Below are positions 33,101-43,084 of a DNA stretch of 64,000 bases, piece after piece. The stretch covers positions 2,046,001-2,110,000 of the forward strand of contig CAJFCV020000004.1 in assembly GCA_904066235.2 (NCBI GenBank), read 5' to 3'. The position numbers and the translations under genes are program-made. The number at the start of each line of letters is the position of its first letter. Positions within the stretch are counted from its first letter, which is position 1. The notes beneath the pieces were generated by a model. It was given only the letters and a program-made list of their open reading frames with translations, ran no database searches and had not been told where the DNA came from. The DNA comes from Bursaphelenchus xylophilus (lineage: Eukaryota > Nematoda > Chromadorea > Rhabditida > Aphelenchoididae).

Positions 33101-36100
33101 CTGGGAGCCAATGTCCTTTTTATAATAAATTTTACACGGGAGCCGGGAGCCAGAGCTGCAAATTTGGCCTTGGCTCCGGCTCTGGGAGCTAAGAGCCGGA
33201 GCCGAAATTTTGGCCGTGGCAATCTCTGGTGGTGACCAAAAAACATCCTTGAAACTACCACGTTCGCTAGTCATTTTTTCCTCAAAGGGCCCTCATTATC
33301 TAGGTGTCACCATTGCCCAGGCTCCCTTTTTCAACCAAATTTTTAGAGTGCTGACTCCTCCGTAACGATCAACGCCAAAACCTTGGATGGCCTGCATTCC
33401 ACTGCTGCCCGCTTAACGGAATTGCAACGAGAAGAGCTGTGCGTCTCCGCCGATGAACTTATCCGCGACTGCCGATTTTCCGGCGCCACTTGTCGGCGGG
33501 AGTAAGTTTACTCTATGAAATCAGGGGTGGTCAGTGGGCCGGGCCGGCCGGGCTCAAAAATGGAAATTGACAAACGGGCCGGGCCCGTCACGGGCCGGGC
33601 CGCGGGCCTGGGGTTTTTCCGGCCCGGCCCGGCCCGTCTAAATTACAATGCCAAACCGTTGGCATTCATTGTTTTCGCGCCGGGAAAATTAATTGATGTT
33701 GTTATAGTTGCTGTTTCTCAAGTTCTAAAACGTTTACAAGTCTATAGTTCCATTATAGAACCACAAAACTATCACATTGATCCTTTACTAGCTAGATCAA
33801 CGCCTTTTTTGCCTAAGTTTAGATCCCGAGCTTGGGCGCAGTTCGCAGAACCCTCTATAGACGGGCCTGCACGGGCCGGGCCGGGCCTGGAAAAAGACTA
33901 GACGGGCCGGGCCGGGCCGGTCAATTAGACGGGCCGGGCCGCGGGCCGAAAATCGGAAAAATAGGGTCCGCTGACCACCCTCTATGAAATTTCTGGTTCC
34001 ACAGCAATCTCTGACAGTGATTTTCAGTTTCAAGCGCACTTACAACGTGGATTACGGGTATTGCTACACAGTCAACTACAATCAAAGTTTTGCTACAAGA
34101 GTTGCGGGGAGGCAGCAAGGTAGTTCAAAAAAATTGGAAATGCTCAAAATGCGACGCTCAGATTTTGATGAAACTTGGCTCAAATTTAGAATGATTTTGC
34201 ATAAGAAATATCCGAGAATCCTAGACCGCGTTTTCCAGAAACAACCGAGATTTTTTGATCGAACATCGGCAAAAATTTGAGACTTTTTTTGCAAATTTTG
34301 AGATCAAAACTTTCGTGCTTATTTATACTGTAAAGGCTAGTGTTCTCACAAAAAATAGATTTTTTCCGCGCAAAACTGGCAAAGATATGGCCAAAAAGCG
34401 TTTTTTTCTCTGACCGCTCTCCGCGTTTCGCATGCTCTCTCGCCGGCAAAAAATCCTTGAATATCTCGGCAGTCGCTGTAAATTGCAAGCTGAAATTTTT
34501 TGGAATTGATGAGTGACCAATGTCCAATGTGTGTGCAAAATTTGAAGGGAATCTGAGCGTCGAACTTGGAGCAAATCCTTCTAAATTTTTTTTCAAAAAA
34601 AAAAATTCTAGCCTTGGAATTGGTCCTGTATTACCCGATCAGCGAATACCTCCCAAATATCGAAAGCACCGGCTTCAAAGTGCTCGTCCATTCGGCGAAT
34701 CAACCGCCATTCCCCGACAATTTCGGCGAGTTGGTCAGGCCAGGGACGGAACTGATTTTGAGGATTCAAAAAGTAAGTCATCATATTAATAATATACGCC
34801 TATTAGGAAAATTTCGACCGTTTATCAAGTCCGTATGGCGATTGTGATACCCTCGAGTTGCTGGAGGGACGAGGACAGCGTTACTATTACGATGGGGACT
34901 TTACTACCGAGGTATTACAAAACACTACAGTTGTGGCAAAAAACGTGCCATTTTACATCCGGGAAGTGTCAAAAAATGTGGCAAAATACCTCCCCTCCAA
35001 GTGAAAAAACTCCGATTTCAAAGCCCTTCAAAATCGAAGTTTCTTCGCTTGAAGAGGGAGGCATTTAGCCATATTTTTTTGATACTTCCCGGACCCCAAA
35101 TGGCATGTTTTTTACCACTGGATCAGGTCCGCCACTGTATGATATAAAATGGATTAATTTGTAACGATTTAGGGCTGTCTGCGGTCCTGTTTCCAAGACC
35201 AGGTCTATTCCAACTGCTCGTGCGCCGATCCGCGATTTTTCTACGACCCAGAAGAGTACTGTAGCAAGCTGGCTCCGACAGAAAGTAGGTTCCACTACCT
35301 CCTCTGTAGCTCACGAATTTCCAGCTGCCTGTCTAACCAACCACATACAAGTTTACGGCGATTTTTACAAAAGCTCCTGCGACTGCAAGACCGCTTGTAA
35401 AGAAGAGGAGTATCGCGCTGTCACCGCGACTTCTCAATGGCCTGCCAATGATTTTTACATGGCCGAGTGTGACCTTCGAAACTACACTGGTTGCGACGCT
35501 GACTATCGGGAAAATGGAGCGGCAATTGCGGTGTTCTTCGACTCAACCAGTTATATTCGAATCACCGAGAACCCAAAAATCACGGTAATGTTGAGAAGGG
35601 CAGTTTGACGGTTTGGTCCGAAGATGGCACCTTGAGGAAAAGGTGATATGGTAAGAGGGGACCAAGGCAGATTTTTTTAATGATTTTTTTCGAATTGCCA
35701 AAAAAGTCATATCGAAGGGGAGGGAAGTCCAAGGCGGATTTTTTTGAATGTTTTTTTCGGACTGCCAAAAAATTATATGGTAAAGGGGGACCAAAGCGGA
35801 CTTTTTTAGAATGTTTTTTTGGATCGTTAAAAAATGATATGGTACAAGGGGACCAAGGCGATTTTTAGAATGATTTTTTTTCGGATTGCCAAAAAATGAT
35901 GTTTTAGGTAAGGACCAAGGCAGGTTTTTTAGAATAATCTTTTTTCGGCAAATCAATAGCAACCAAAAAAAAAATCATTCTAAAAAAGTCCGCCTTGGCC
36001 CCCCCCTTAGCACATCATTTTTCGGCACTCCAAAAAATCTTTCAAAAAAAATCCGTTTTGGTCCCCCCTTACCACATCTCTTTTTCGTCACTTCAAAAAA

Positions 36101-36794
36101 ATCATTCTAAAAAATCCGCCTTGGTCCCCCCTTACCACATCATTACTCGTCACTCCAAAAAGTCATTCTCAAAAAATCCGCCCTGGACTAAAAAAGACGT
36201 GAAAATATTTTTGTCGGGAAAGAAATGGGGAAATTTTGGGGCGAGAGAGTACGGTTTTGCGCGCCTTTTTTCTGACTTCTCTGTGAAATCAAGACGAAGT
36301 GTAAAAAACCGATAGCGAAGAGTTGACTCTATTCCGGTCAACGGACTGTTCAGTTTGACTTGAGGTGCCCTCTTCGGAGCTAACTCACTTGGACTTCTCT
36401 AATATTACTAATCTTCGTCATGTTTCAGACAATCTCGCTGTTCAACGAGATCGCCGGACTTTCGGGGCTTTGGCTTGGGATCTGCTCCATGTTCCTCGCC
36501 GAGTTACTATTATTACTCATCCAATTCTCAATCAATCTCCTCAATTTTGATCGCGAATTGCCTGAAGTTCCCAGCTTTCGATATTTGAACATTCAGATGA
36601 CTAGAAATCGCCAAAATTTGGCGAATAATCGACCTTATTCATCAAAGAGCCTTCCAAATTTGGTCTTCCGGGAATTTCCGCGTGTAACAGATGCTGTAGC
36701 CATGCCCAACATGATTTATGTGGATCCGTCAAATGGCTATGATGTTCCTAATGTATTTTACAGCGAAAAACAGAATTTCCTTTATTTGGAATAA
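27191..36794 (+). CDS. DEG/ENaC-family sodium channel subunit, copy B, with a giant Ser/Thr-rich extracellular insert (deg-B)
   Basis: Fifteen exons: 27191-27254, 27289-27434, 27471-27572, 28098-28281, 28329-28534, 28829-28994, 29590-29909, 30739-32544, 33347-33501, 34028-34119, 34612-34772, 34807-34911, 35173-35284, 35325-35584 and 36429-36794. They total 1415 codons including the stop. Seven exons match deg-A exons in exact length (146, 102, 155, 92, 105, 112, 260 nt). Landmarks are NYYKWTGFL, TM1 (AAIWILILVATTSAFLFQ), FPAVSVCSLNPFKYSK, FNWFFEPKIDMSTW, FKRTYNVDYGYCYTVN, GFKVLVHSANQPPFPDNFG, SCFQDQVYSNCSCADPRFFY and SCDCKTAC. TM2 is GLSGLWLGICSMFLAELLLL; the G-x-S filter reads G-I-C. IIRRKRQS after TM1 is a furin-type site. 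Exon 8 is 602 residues of mostly Ser and Thr. Intron 4 is 47 nt and uses a GC donor. Confidence 0.87.
28569..28812. mobile_element. Tc1-like MITE, copy 8, making up deg-B intron 5
   Basis: The intron 28535-28828 is this element plus about 50 bp. The ends are ACAGTGACGGACTTTTTCC and GCTCCTGGATCCACTGTA. Flanking TTGATTCTTT and AAAGAATCGG are themselves inverted. deg-A has no intron at this position. Confidence 0.8.
29168..29400. mobile_element. Tc1-like MITE, copy 9 (deg-B intron 6)
   Basis: Starts TACAGTGGCAGACTTGATCC. The right tip is decayed (TTTTTGCCGTCAATGCAG). It is followed by a fragment (29405-29495) of the repeat shared with 34130-34570 and 61700-62110. Confidence 0.7.
29988..30126. 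mobile_element. Second foldback MITE family, best copy (deg-B intron 7)
   Basis: About 139 bp. The ends are TGTCGGGAAAATAATGAGCG and GTGCTCATTATTTTCCCAAC, with a central GCGTCGCTGAA and GATTTTCAATGCGACAG. Fragments occur at 23707 and 26549. Confidence 0.75.
30212..30473. mobile_element. Tc1-like MITE, copy 10 (deg-B intron 7)
   Basis: Bounded by TACAGTGGGGGACCTGATCC and GATCAGGTCCCCACTGTA, with full-length arms. Confidence 0.85.
30739..32544 (+). other. Mucin-like Ser/Thr-rich exon of deg-B
   Basis: One 1806-nt exon of 602 codons in phase 0 on both sides, with a clear acceptor (ccttttcag) and donor (AAT|GTAAGG). The peptide is dominated by Thr and Ser (TTATTMITG, STTINTMTTTVPTTTNS, TSATTMIT), with few aromatic residues and no Cys. 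It ends DLLPNGLEMQKMQTLFDLN, which lines up with deg-A VRILANGMSVEQVGEKLNLN, so the exon is joined to the channel. Heavy O-glycosylation would be expected if it is made and secreted. Confidence 0.85.
32633..32870. mobile_element. Tc1-like MITE, copy 11 (deg-B intron 8)
   Basis: Ends in GATCAGGTCCGCCACTGTA on the right; the left tip is altered to ACATTGGCGGACCTGATCC. TGTAAAAGAACCGATTTTT after it resembles the sequence after copy 8, suggesting that part of intron 5 was copied here. Confidence 0.8.
32898..33229. mobile_element. Short inverted-repeat element with GGAGCC repeats
   Basis: The ends CCAGAGATTGCCACGGC and GCCGTGGCAATCTCTGG are perfect inverses. Just inside both ends are repeats of GGAGCCG-GAGCC type. 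It lies in deg-B intron 8 and has no coding frame. Confidence 0.75.
33525..33980. mobile_element. GC-rich inverted-repeat element (GGGCCGGGCC)
   Basis: Bounded by GGTGGTCAGTGGGCCGGGCC and GTCCGCTGACCACC. Both ends hold runs of GGGCCGGGCC; the middle (33640-33850) is ordinary AT-rich sequence. It lies in deg-B intron 9. Similar GC-rich scraps occur at 23660-23700, 24890-24990 and 25453-25530. Confidence 0.7.
34130..34570. repeat. Dispersed repeat in deg-B intron 10
   Basis: It has CGACGCTCAGATTTTGATGA, TTTAGAATGATTTTGC, CTGACCGCTCTCCGCGTTT and GAATATCTCGGC. The same sequence in inverse orientation lies at 61700-62110, and a fragment at 29405-29495. No coding frame. Confidence 0.7.
34926..35139. 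mobile_element. Tc1-like MITE, copy 12 (deg-B intron 12)
   Basis: Ends TACAGTTGTGGC and GATCAGGTCCGCCACTGTA. It makes up most of the intron 34912-35172. Confidence 0.8.
35605..36382. mobile_element. Foldback of two opposed tandem arrays (deg-B intron 14)
   Basis: Left array 35650-35940: a unit of about 70 bp with GGGGGACCAAGGCGGATTTTT and TTTTTTTCGGATTGCCAAAAA, about five copies. Right array 35965-36185: the inverse unit, three to four copies. The outer ends GGTCCGAAGATGGCACCTTGAGG and TTGAGGTGCCCTCTTCGGAG are imperfect inverses. Related sequence lies at 60935-61050. Confidence 0.7.
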
Positions 36795-36969
36795 AATTTT
36801 GACGTATTTTTGAGACGTGGTGTTTCACTATGATTGAAATTTGAAGTTTATGTCGCAAGATAGCGAGTTTGTCTGCCTTCCATGATACAGGTGACGGCAT
36901 TGGAAAACTATATCATGCAGCAAAACCATTTTTTTTTAATCATCATTTACTTGATATTACCATTAGCCT

Positions 36970-39900
36970 GGTACGGCCGTAATTTGGCTCCAAAAAAGGC
37001 AAAACTTGGGGTTCTGAAATTTCATTCTGTATATGTTTCAAACAGTATAAGTGCCGTCAATTCACTCCGACATCTCCAATTCACTTTATTTTTTATTGGT
37101 GCCTAGTGTAATATCAGAGTGTTTGGCCCGTTACGGGCGTAATTTGGCTCCAAAAAAGGCGAAACTTGGGGTTTTGAAATTTCATTCTGTAATGTTTCGA
37201 GCGGTATAGGTGCCGTCAATTCACTCCGACATCTCTAATTCACTTTATTTTTTATTGGTGCCTAGTGTAATATCAGAGTGTTTTGGCTGTTACGGGCGTA
37301 ATTTTTCTCCAAAAAAGGCGAAACTTGGGGTTTTGAAATTTCATTCTGTAATGTTTCGAGCGGTATAGGTACCGTCAATTCACTCCGACATCTCTAATTC
37401 ACTTTATTTTTTATTGGTGCCTAGTGTAATATCAGACACTTCGGGCTGTTACGGGCGTAATTTGGCCCCAAAAAAGCGAAACTTGGGGTTTTGAAATTTC
37501 ATTCTGTAATGTTTCGAGCGGTATAGGTGCCGTCAATTCACTCCGACATCTCCAATTCACTTAATTTTTTATTGGTGCCTAGTGTATTATCAGAGTGTTT
37601 GGCCCGTTACGGGCGTAATTTGGCTCCAAAAAAAGCGAAACTTGGGGTTTTGAAATTTCATTCTGTAATGTTTCGAGCGGTATAGGTGCCGTCAATTCAC
37701 TCCGACATCTCTAATTCACTTTATTTTTTATTGGTGCCTAGTGTAATATCAGACACTTCGGGCTGTTACGGGCGTAATTTGGCCCCAAAAAAAGCGAAAC
37801 TTGGGGTTTTGAAATTTCATTCTGTATATGTTTCAAACAGTATAAGTGCCGTCAATTCACTCCGACATCTCCAATTCACTTTATTTTTTATTGGTGCCTA
37901 GTGTAATATCAGAGTGTTTGGCCCGTTACGGGCGTAATTTGGCTCCAAAAAAGGCGAAACTTGGGGTTTTGAAATTTCATTCTGTAATGTTTCAAACGGT
38001 ATCGGTGCCGTCAATTCACTCCGACACCTCTAATTCACTTTATTTTTTATTGGTGCCTAGTGTAATATCAGACACTTCGGGCTGTTACGGGCGTAATTTG
38101 GCCCCAAAAAAAGCGAAACTTGGGGTTTTGAAATTTCATTCTGTAATGTTTCGAGCGGTATAGGTGCCGTCAATTCACTCCGACATCTCTAATTCACTTT
38201 ATTTTTTATTGGTGCCTAGTGTAATATCGGAGTGTTTTGGCTGTTACGGGCGTAATTTTTCTCCAAAAAAGGCGAAACTTGGGGTTTTGAAATTTCATTC
38301 TGTAATGTTTCGAGCGGTATAGGTGCCGTCAATTCACTCCGACATCTCTAATTCACTTTATTTTTTATTGGTGCCTAGTGTAATATCGGAGTGTTTTGGC
38401 TGTTACGGGCGTAATTTTTCTCCAAAAAAGGCGAAACTTGGGGTTTTGAAATTTCATTCTGTAATGTTTCGAGCGGTATAGGTGCCGTCAATTCACTCCG
38501 ACATCTCTAATTCACTTTATTTTTTATTGGTGCCTAGTGTAATATCAGAGTGTTTTGACTGTTACGGGCGTAATTTGGCTCCAAAAAAGGCGAAACTTGG
38601 GGTTTTGAAATTTCATTCTGTAATGTTTCGAGCGGTATAGGTGCCGTCAATTCACTCCGACATCTCTAATTCACTTTATTTTTTATTGGTGCCTAGTGTA
38701 ATATCGGAGTGTTTTGGCTGTTACGGGCGTAATTTTTCTCCAAAAAAGGCGAAACTTGGGGTTTTGAAATTTCATTCTGTAATGTTTCGAGCGGTATAGG
38801 TGCCGTCAATTCACTCCGACATCTCTAATTCACTTTATTTTTTATTGGTGCCTAGTGTAATATCAGAGTGTTTTGACTGTTACGGGCGTAATTTGGCTCC
38901 AAAAAAGGCGAAACTTGGGGTTTTGAAATTTCATTCTGTAATGTTTCGAGCGGTATAGGTGCCGTCAATTCACTCCGACATCTCTAATTCACTTTATTTT
39001 TTATTGGTGCCTAGTGTAATATCGGAGTGTTTTGGCTGTTACGGGCGTAATTTTTCTCCAAAAAAGGCGAAACTTGGGGTTTTGAAATTTCATTCTGTAA
39101 TGTTTCGAGCGGTATAGGTGCCGTCAATTCACTCCGACATCTCTAATTCACTTTATTTTTTATTGGTGCCTAGTGTAATATCAGACACTTCGGGCTGTTA
39201 CGGGCGTAATTTTTCTCCAAAAAAGGCGAAACTTGGGGTTTTGAAATTTCATTCTGTAATGTTTCGAGCGGTATAGGTGCCGTCAATTCACTCCGACATC
39301 TCTAATTCACTTTATTTTTTATTGGTGCCTAGTGTAATATCGGAGTGTTTTGGCTGTTACGGGCGTAATTTTTCTCCAAAAAAGGCGAAACTTGGGGTTT
39401 TGAAATTTCATTCTGTAATGTTTCGAGCGGTATAGGTGCCGTCAATTCACTCCGACATCTCTAATTCACTTTATTTTTTATTGGTGCCTAGTGTAATATC
39501 AGAGTGTTTTGACTGTTACGGGCGTAATTTGGCTCCAAAAAAGGCGAAACTTGGGGTTTTGAAATTTCATTCTGTAATGTTTCGAGCGGTATAGGTGCCG
39601 TCAATTCACTCCGACATCTCTAATTCACTTTATTTTTTATTGGTGCCTAGTGTAATATCAGAGTGTTTTGACTGTTACGGGCGTAATTTGGCTCCAAAAA
39701 AGGCGAAACTTGGGGTTTTGAAATTTCATTCTGTAATGTTTCGAGCGGTATAGGTGCCGTCAATTCACTCCGACACCTCTAATTCACTTTATTTTTTATT
39801 GGTGCCTAGTGTAATATCAGACACTTCGGGCTGTTACGGGCGTAATTTGGCCCCAAAAAAAGCGAAACTTGGGGTTTTGAAATTTCATTCTGTAATGTTT

Positions 39901-42645
39901 CGAGCGGTATAGGTGCCGTCAATTCACTCCGACATCTCTAATTCACTTTATTTTTTATTGGTGCCTAGTGTAATATCAGAGTGTTTTGACTGTTACGGGC
40001 GTAATTTGGCTCCAAAAAAGGCGAAACTTGGGGTTTTGAAATTTCATTCTGTAATGTTTCGAGCGGTATAGGTGCCGTCAATTCACTCCGACACCTCTAA
40101 TTCACTTTATTTTTTATTGGTGCCTAGTGTAATATCAGACACTTCGGGCTGTTACGGGCGTAATTTTTCTCCAAAAAAGGCGAAACTTGGGGTTTTGAAA
40201 TTTCATTCTGTAATGTTTCGAGCGGTATAGGTGCCGTCAATTCACTCCGACATCTCTAATTCACTTTATTTTTTATTGGTGCCTAGTGTAATATCAGACA
40301 CTTCGGGCTGTTACGGGCGTAATTTGGCCCCAAAAAAAGCGAAACTTGGGGTTTTGAAATTTCATTCTGTATATGTTTCAAACAGTATAAGTGCCGTCAA
40401 TTCACTCCGACATCTCCAATTCACTTTATTTTTTATTGGTGCCTAGTGTAATATCAGAGTGTTTGGCCCGTTACGGGCGTAATTTGGCTCCAAAAAAGGC
40501 GAAACTTGGGGTTTTGAAATTTCATTCTGTAATGTTTCAAACGGTATCGGTGCCGTCAATTCACTCCGACACCTCTAATTCACTTTATTTTTTATTGGTG
40601 CCTAGTGTAATATCAGACACTTCGGGCTGTTACGGGCGTAATTTGGCCCCAAAAAAAGCGAAACTTGGGGTTTTGAAATTTCATTCTGTAATGTTTCGAG
40701 CGGTATAGGTGCCGTCAATTCACTCCGACATCTCTAATTCACTTTATTTTTTATTGGTGCCTAGTGTAATATCAGAGTGTTTTGACTGTTACGGGCGTAA
40801 TTTGGCTCCAAAAAAGGCGAAACTTGGGGTTTTGAAATTTCATTCTGTAATGTTTCGAGCGGTATAGGTGCCGTCAATTCACTCCGACATCTCTAATTCA
40901 CTTTATTTTTTATTGGTGCCTAGTGTAATATCAGAGTGTTTTGACTGTTACGGGCGTAATTTGGCTCCAAAAAAGGCGAAACTTGGGGTTTTGAAATTTC
41001 ATTCTGTAATGTTTCGAGCGGTATAGGTGCCGTCAATTCACTCCGACATCTCTAATTCACTTTATTTTTTATTGGTGCCTAGTGTAATATCAGAGTGTTT
41101 TGACTGTTACGGGCGTAATTTGGCTCCAAAAAAGGCGAAACTTGGGGTTTTGAAATTTCATTCTGTAATGTTTCGAGCGGTATAGGTGCCGTCAATTCAC
41201 TCCGACACCTCTAATTCACTTTATTTTTTATTGGTGCCTAGTGTAATATCAGACACTTCGGGCTGTTACGGGCGTAATTTGGCCCCAAAAAAAGCGAAAC
41301 TTGGGGTTTTGAAATTTCATTCTGTAATGTTTCGAGCGGTATAGGTGCCGTCAATTCACTCCGACATCTCTAATTCACTTTATTTTTTATTGGTGCCTAG
41401 TGTAATATCAGAGTGTTTTGACTGTTACGGGCGTAATTTGGCTCCAAAAAAGGCGAAACTTGGGGTTTTGAAATTTCATTCTGTAATGTTTCGAGCGGTA
41501 TAGGTGCCGTCAATTCACTCCGACATCTCTAATTCACTTTATTTTTTATTGGTGCCTAGTGTAATATCAGAGTGTTTTGACTGTTACGGGCGTAATTTGG
41601 CTCCAAAAAAGGCGAAACTTGGGGTTTTGAAATTTCATTCTGTAATGTTTCGAGCGGTATAGGTGCCGTCAATTCACTCCGACATCTCTAATTCACTTTA
41701 TTTTTTATTGGTGCCTAGTGTAATATCAGAGTGTTTTGACTGTTACGGGCGTAATTTGGCTCCAAAAAAGGCGAAACTTGGGGTTTTGAAATTTCATTCT
41801 GTAATGTTTCGAGCGGTATAGGTGCCGTCAATTCACTCCGACACCTCTAATTCACTTTATTTTTTATTGGTGCCTAGTGTAATATCAGACACTTCGGGCT
41901 GTTACGGGCGTAATTTGGCCCCAAAAAAAGCGAAACTTGGGGTTTTGAAATTTCATTCTGTAATGTTTCGAGCGGTATAGGTGCCGTCAATTCACTCCGA
42001 CATCTCTAATTCACTTTATTTTTTATTGGTGCCTAGTGTAATATCAGAGTGTTTTGACTGTTACGGGCGTAATTTGGCTCCAAAAAAGGCGAAACTTGGG
42101 GTTTTGAAATTTCATTCTGTAATGTTTCAAACGGTATCGGTGCCGTCAATTCACTCCGACACCTCTAATTCACTTTATTTTTTATTGGTGCCTAGTGTAA
42201 TATCAGACACTTCGGGCTGTTACGGGCGTAATTTGGCCCCAAAAAAAGCGAAACTTGGGGTTTTGAAATTTCATTCTGTAATGTTTCGAGCGGTATAGGT
42301 GCCGTCAATTCACTCCGACATCTCTAATTCACTTTATTTTTTATTGGTGCCTAGTGTAATATCAGAGTGTTTTGACTGTTACGGGCGTAATTTGGCTCCA
42401 AAAAAGGCGAAACTTGGGGTTTTGAAATTTCATTCTGTAATGTTTCGAGCGGTATAGGTGCCGTCAATTCACTCCGACATCTCTAATTCACTTTATTTTT
42501 TATTGGTGCCTAGTGTAATATCAGAGTGTTTTGACTGTTACGGGCGTAATTTGGCTCCAAAAAAGGCGAAACTTGGGGTTTTGAAATTTCATTCTGTAAT
42601 GTTTCGAATGGTATAGGTGCCGTCAGTTCACTCCGACATCTCTAA
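36970..42645. repeat. 159-bp satellite array
   Basis: About 36 head-to-tail units of 158-160 bp. Landmarks per unit are GTTACGGGCGTAATTT, GGCGAAACTTGGGGTTTTGA, AATTTCATTCTGTAATGTTT, GTGCCGTCAATTCACTCCGA and TTTATTGGTGCCTAGTGTAA. Variation is concentrated in a short window after GTAATATC (AGACACTTCGGGCTG, AGAGTGTTTTGACTG, GGAGTGTTTTGGCTG, AGAGTGTTTGGCCCG). The unit length is a multiple of three, so frames stay open over many units; these are not genes. It lies between the convergent 3' ends of deg-B and ATG2. Confidence 0.97.
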
Positions 42646-43084
42646 TCGTCGTATATTTATTTACAATTTTTTACAAAAAACATGAAAAAAACAAAAAAAT
42701 GTGGGCTTCTGATATCAAATGTAATCAAAATGTGTTGGGAAAATGGTGAGACAATGTACAGTTTGCTTATTTGTGATATACAGTAACAACATGGAGGGGC
42801 TTAACAACATATTCCAAGGTAGTTTCGGTTGAGCAAAAATTGGTGGGGGAAGCTGGGGAAAATCGAGATTTTTTGTTGAGAAACACATCGGATTTCGAGA
42901 TTTTCGACATCCAACTATAAGATACTACCATAACACACCATATTCCTCTCCTCAAGGCCTCGATTTTCCCTATTTTCTATCATTTTTCGACCAAAATTCA
43001 GATTTTTCAGACAAAAATCTCAAAAATTTTCAAAAATCTCAAAAACCATATTCAAATTGATCCGAATATTTTCAAACTTTCAGA
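42646..43084. other. Spacer between satellite and ATG2 3' end
   Basis: About 440 bp of AT-rich sequence that should include the ATG2 3' UTR. No gene, and no clear polyadenylation signal on the minus strand that I would rely on. Confidence 0.4.

Noticed and set aside
37686..42298. Repeated 71- and 105-codon frames in the satellite
   Set aside because: The unit is about 159 bp, a multiple of three, so frames stay open by arithmetic. They have no ATG within the unit and no family.
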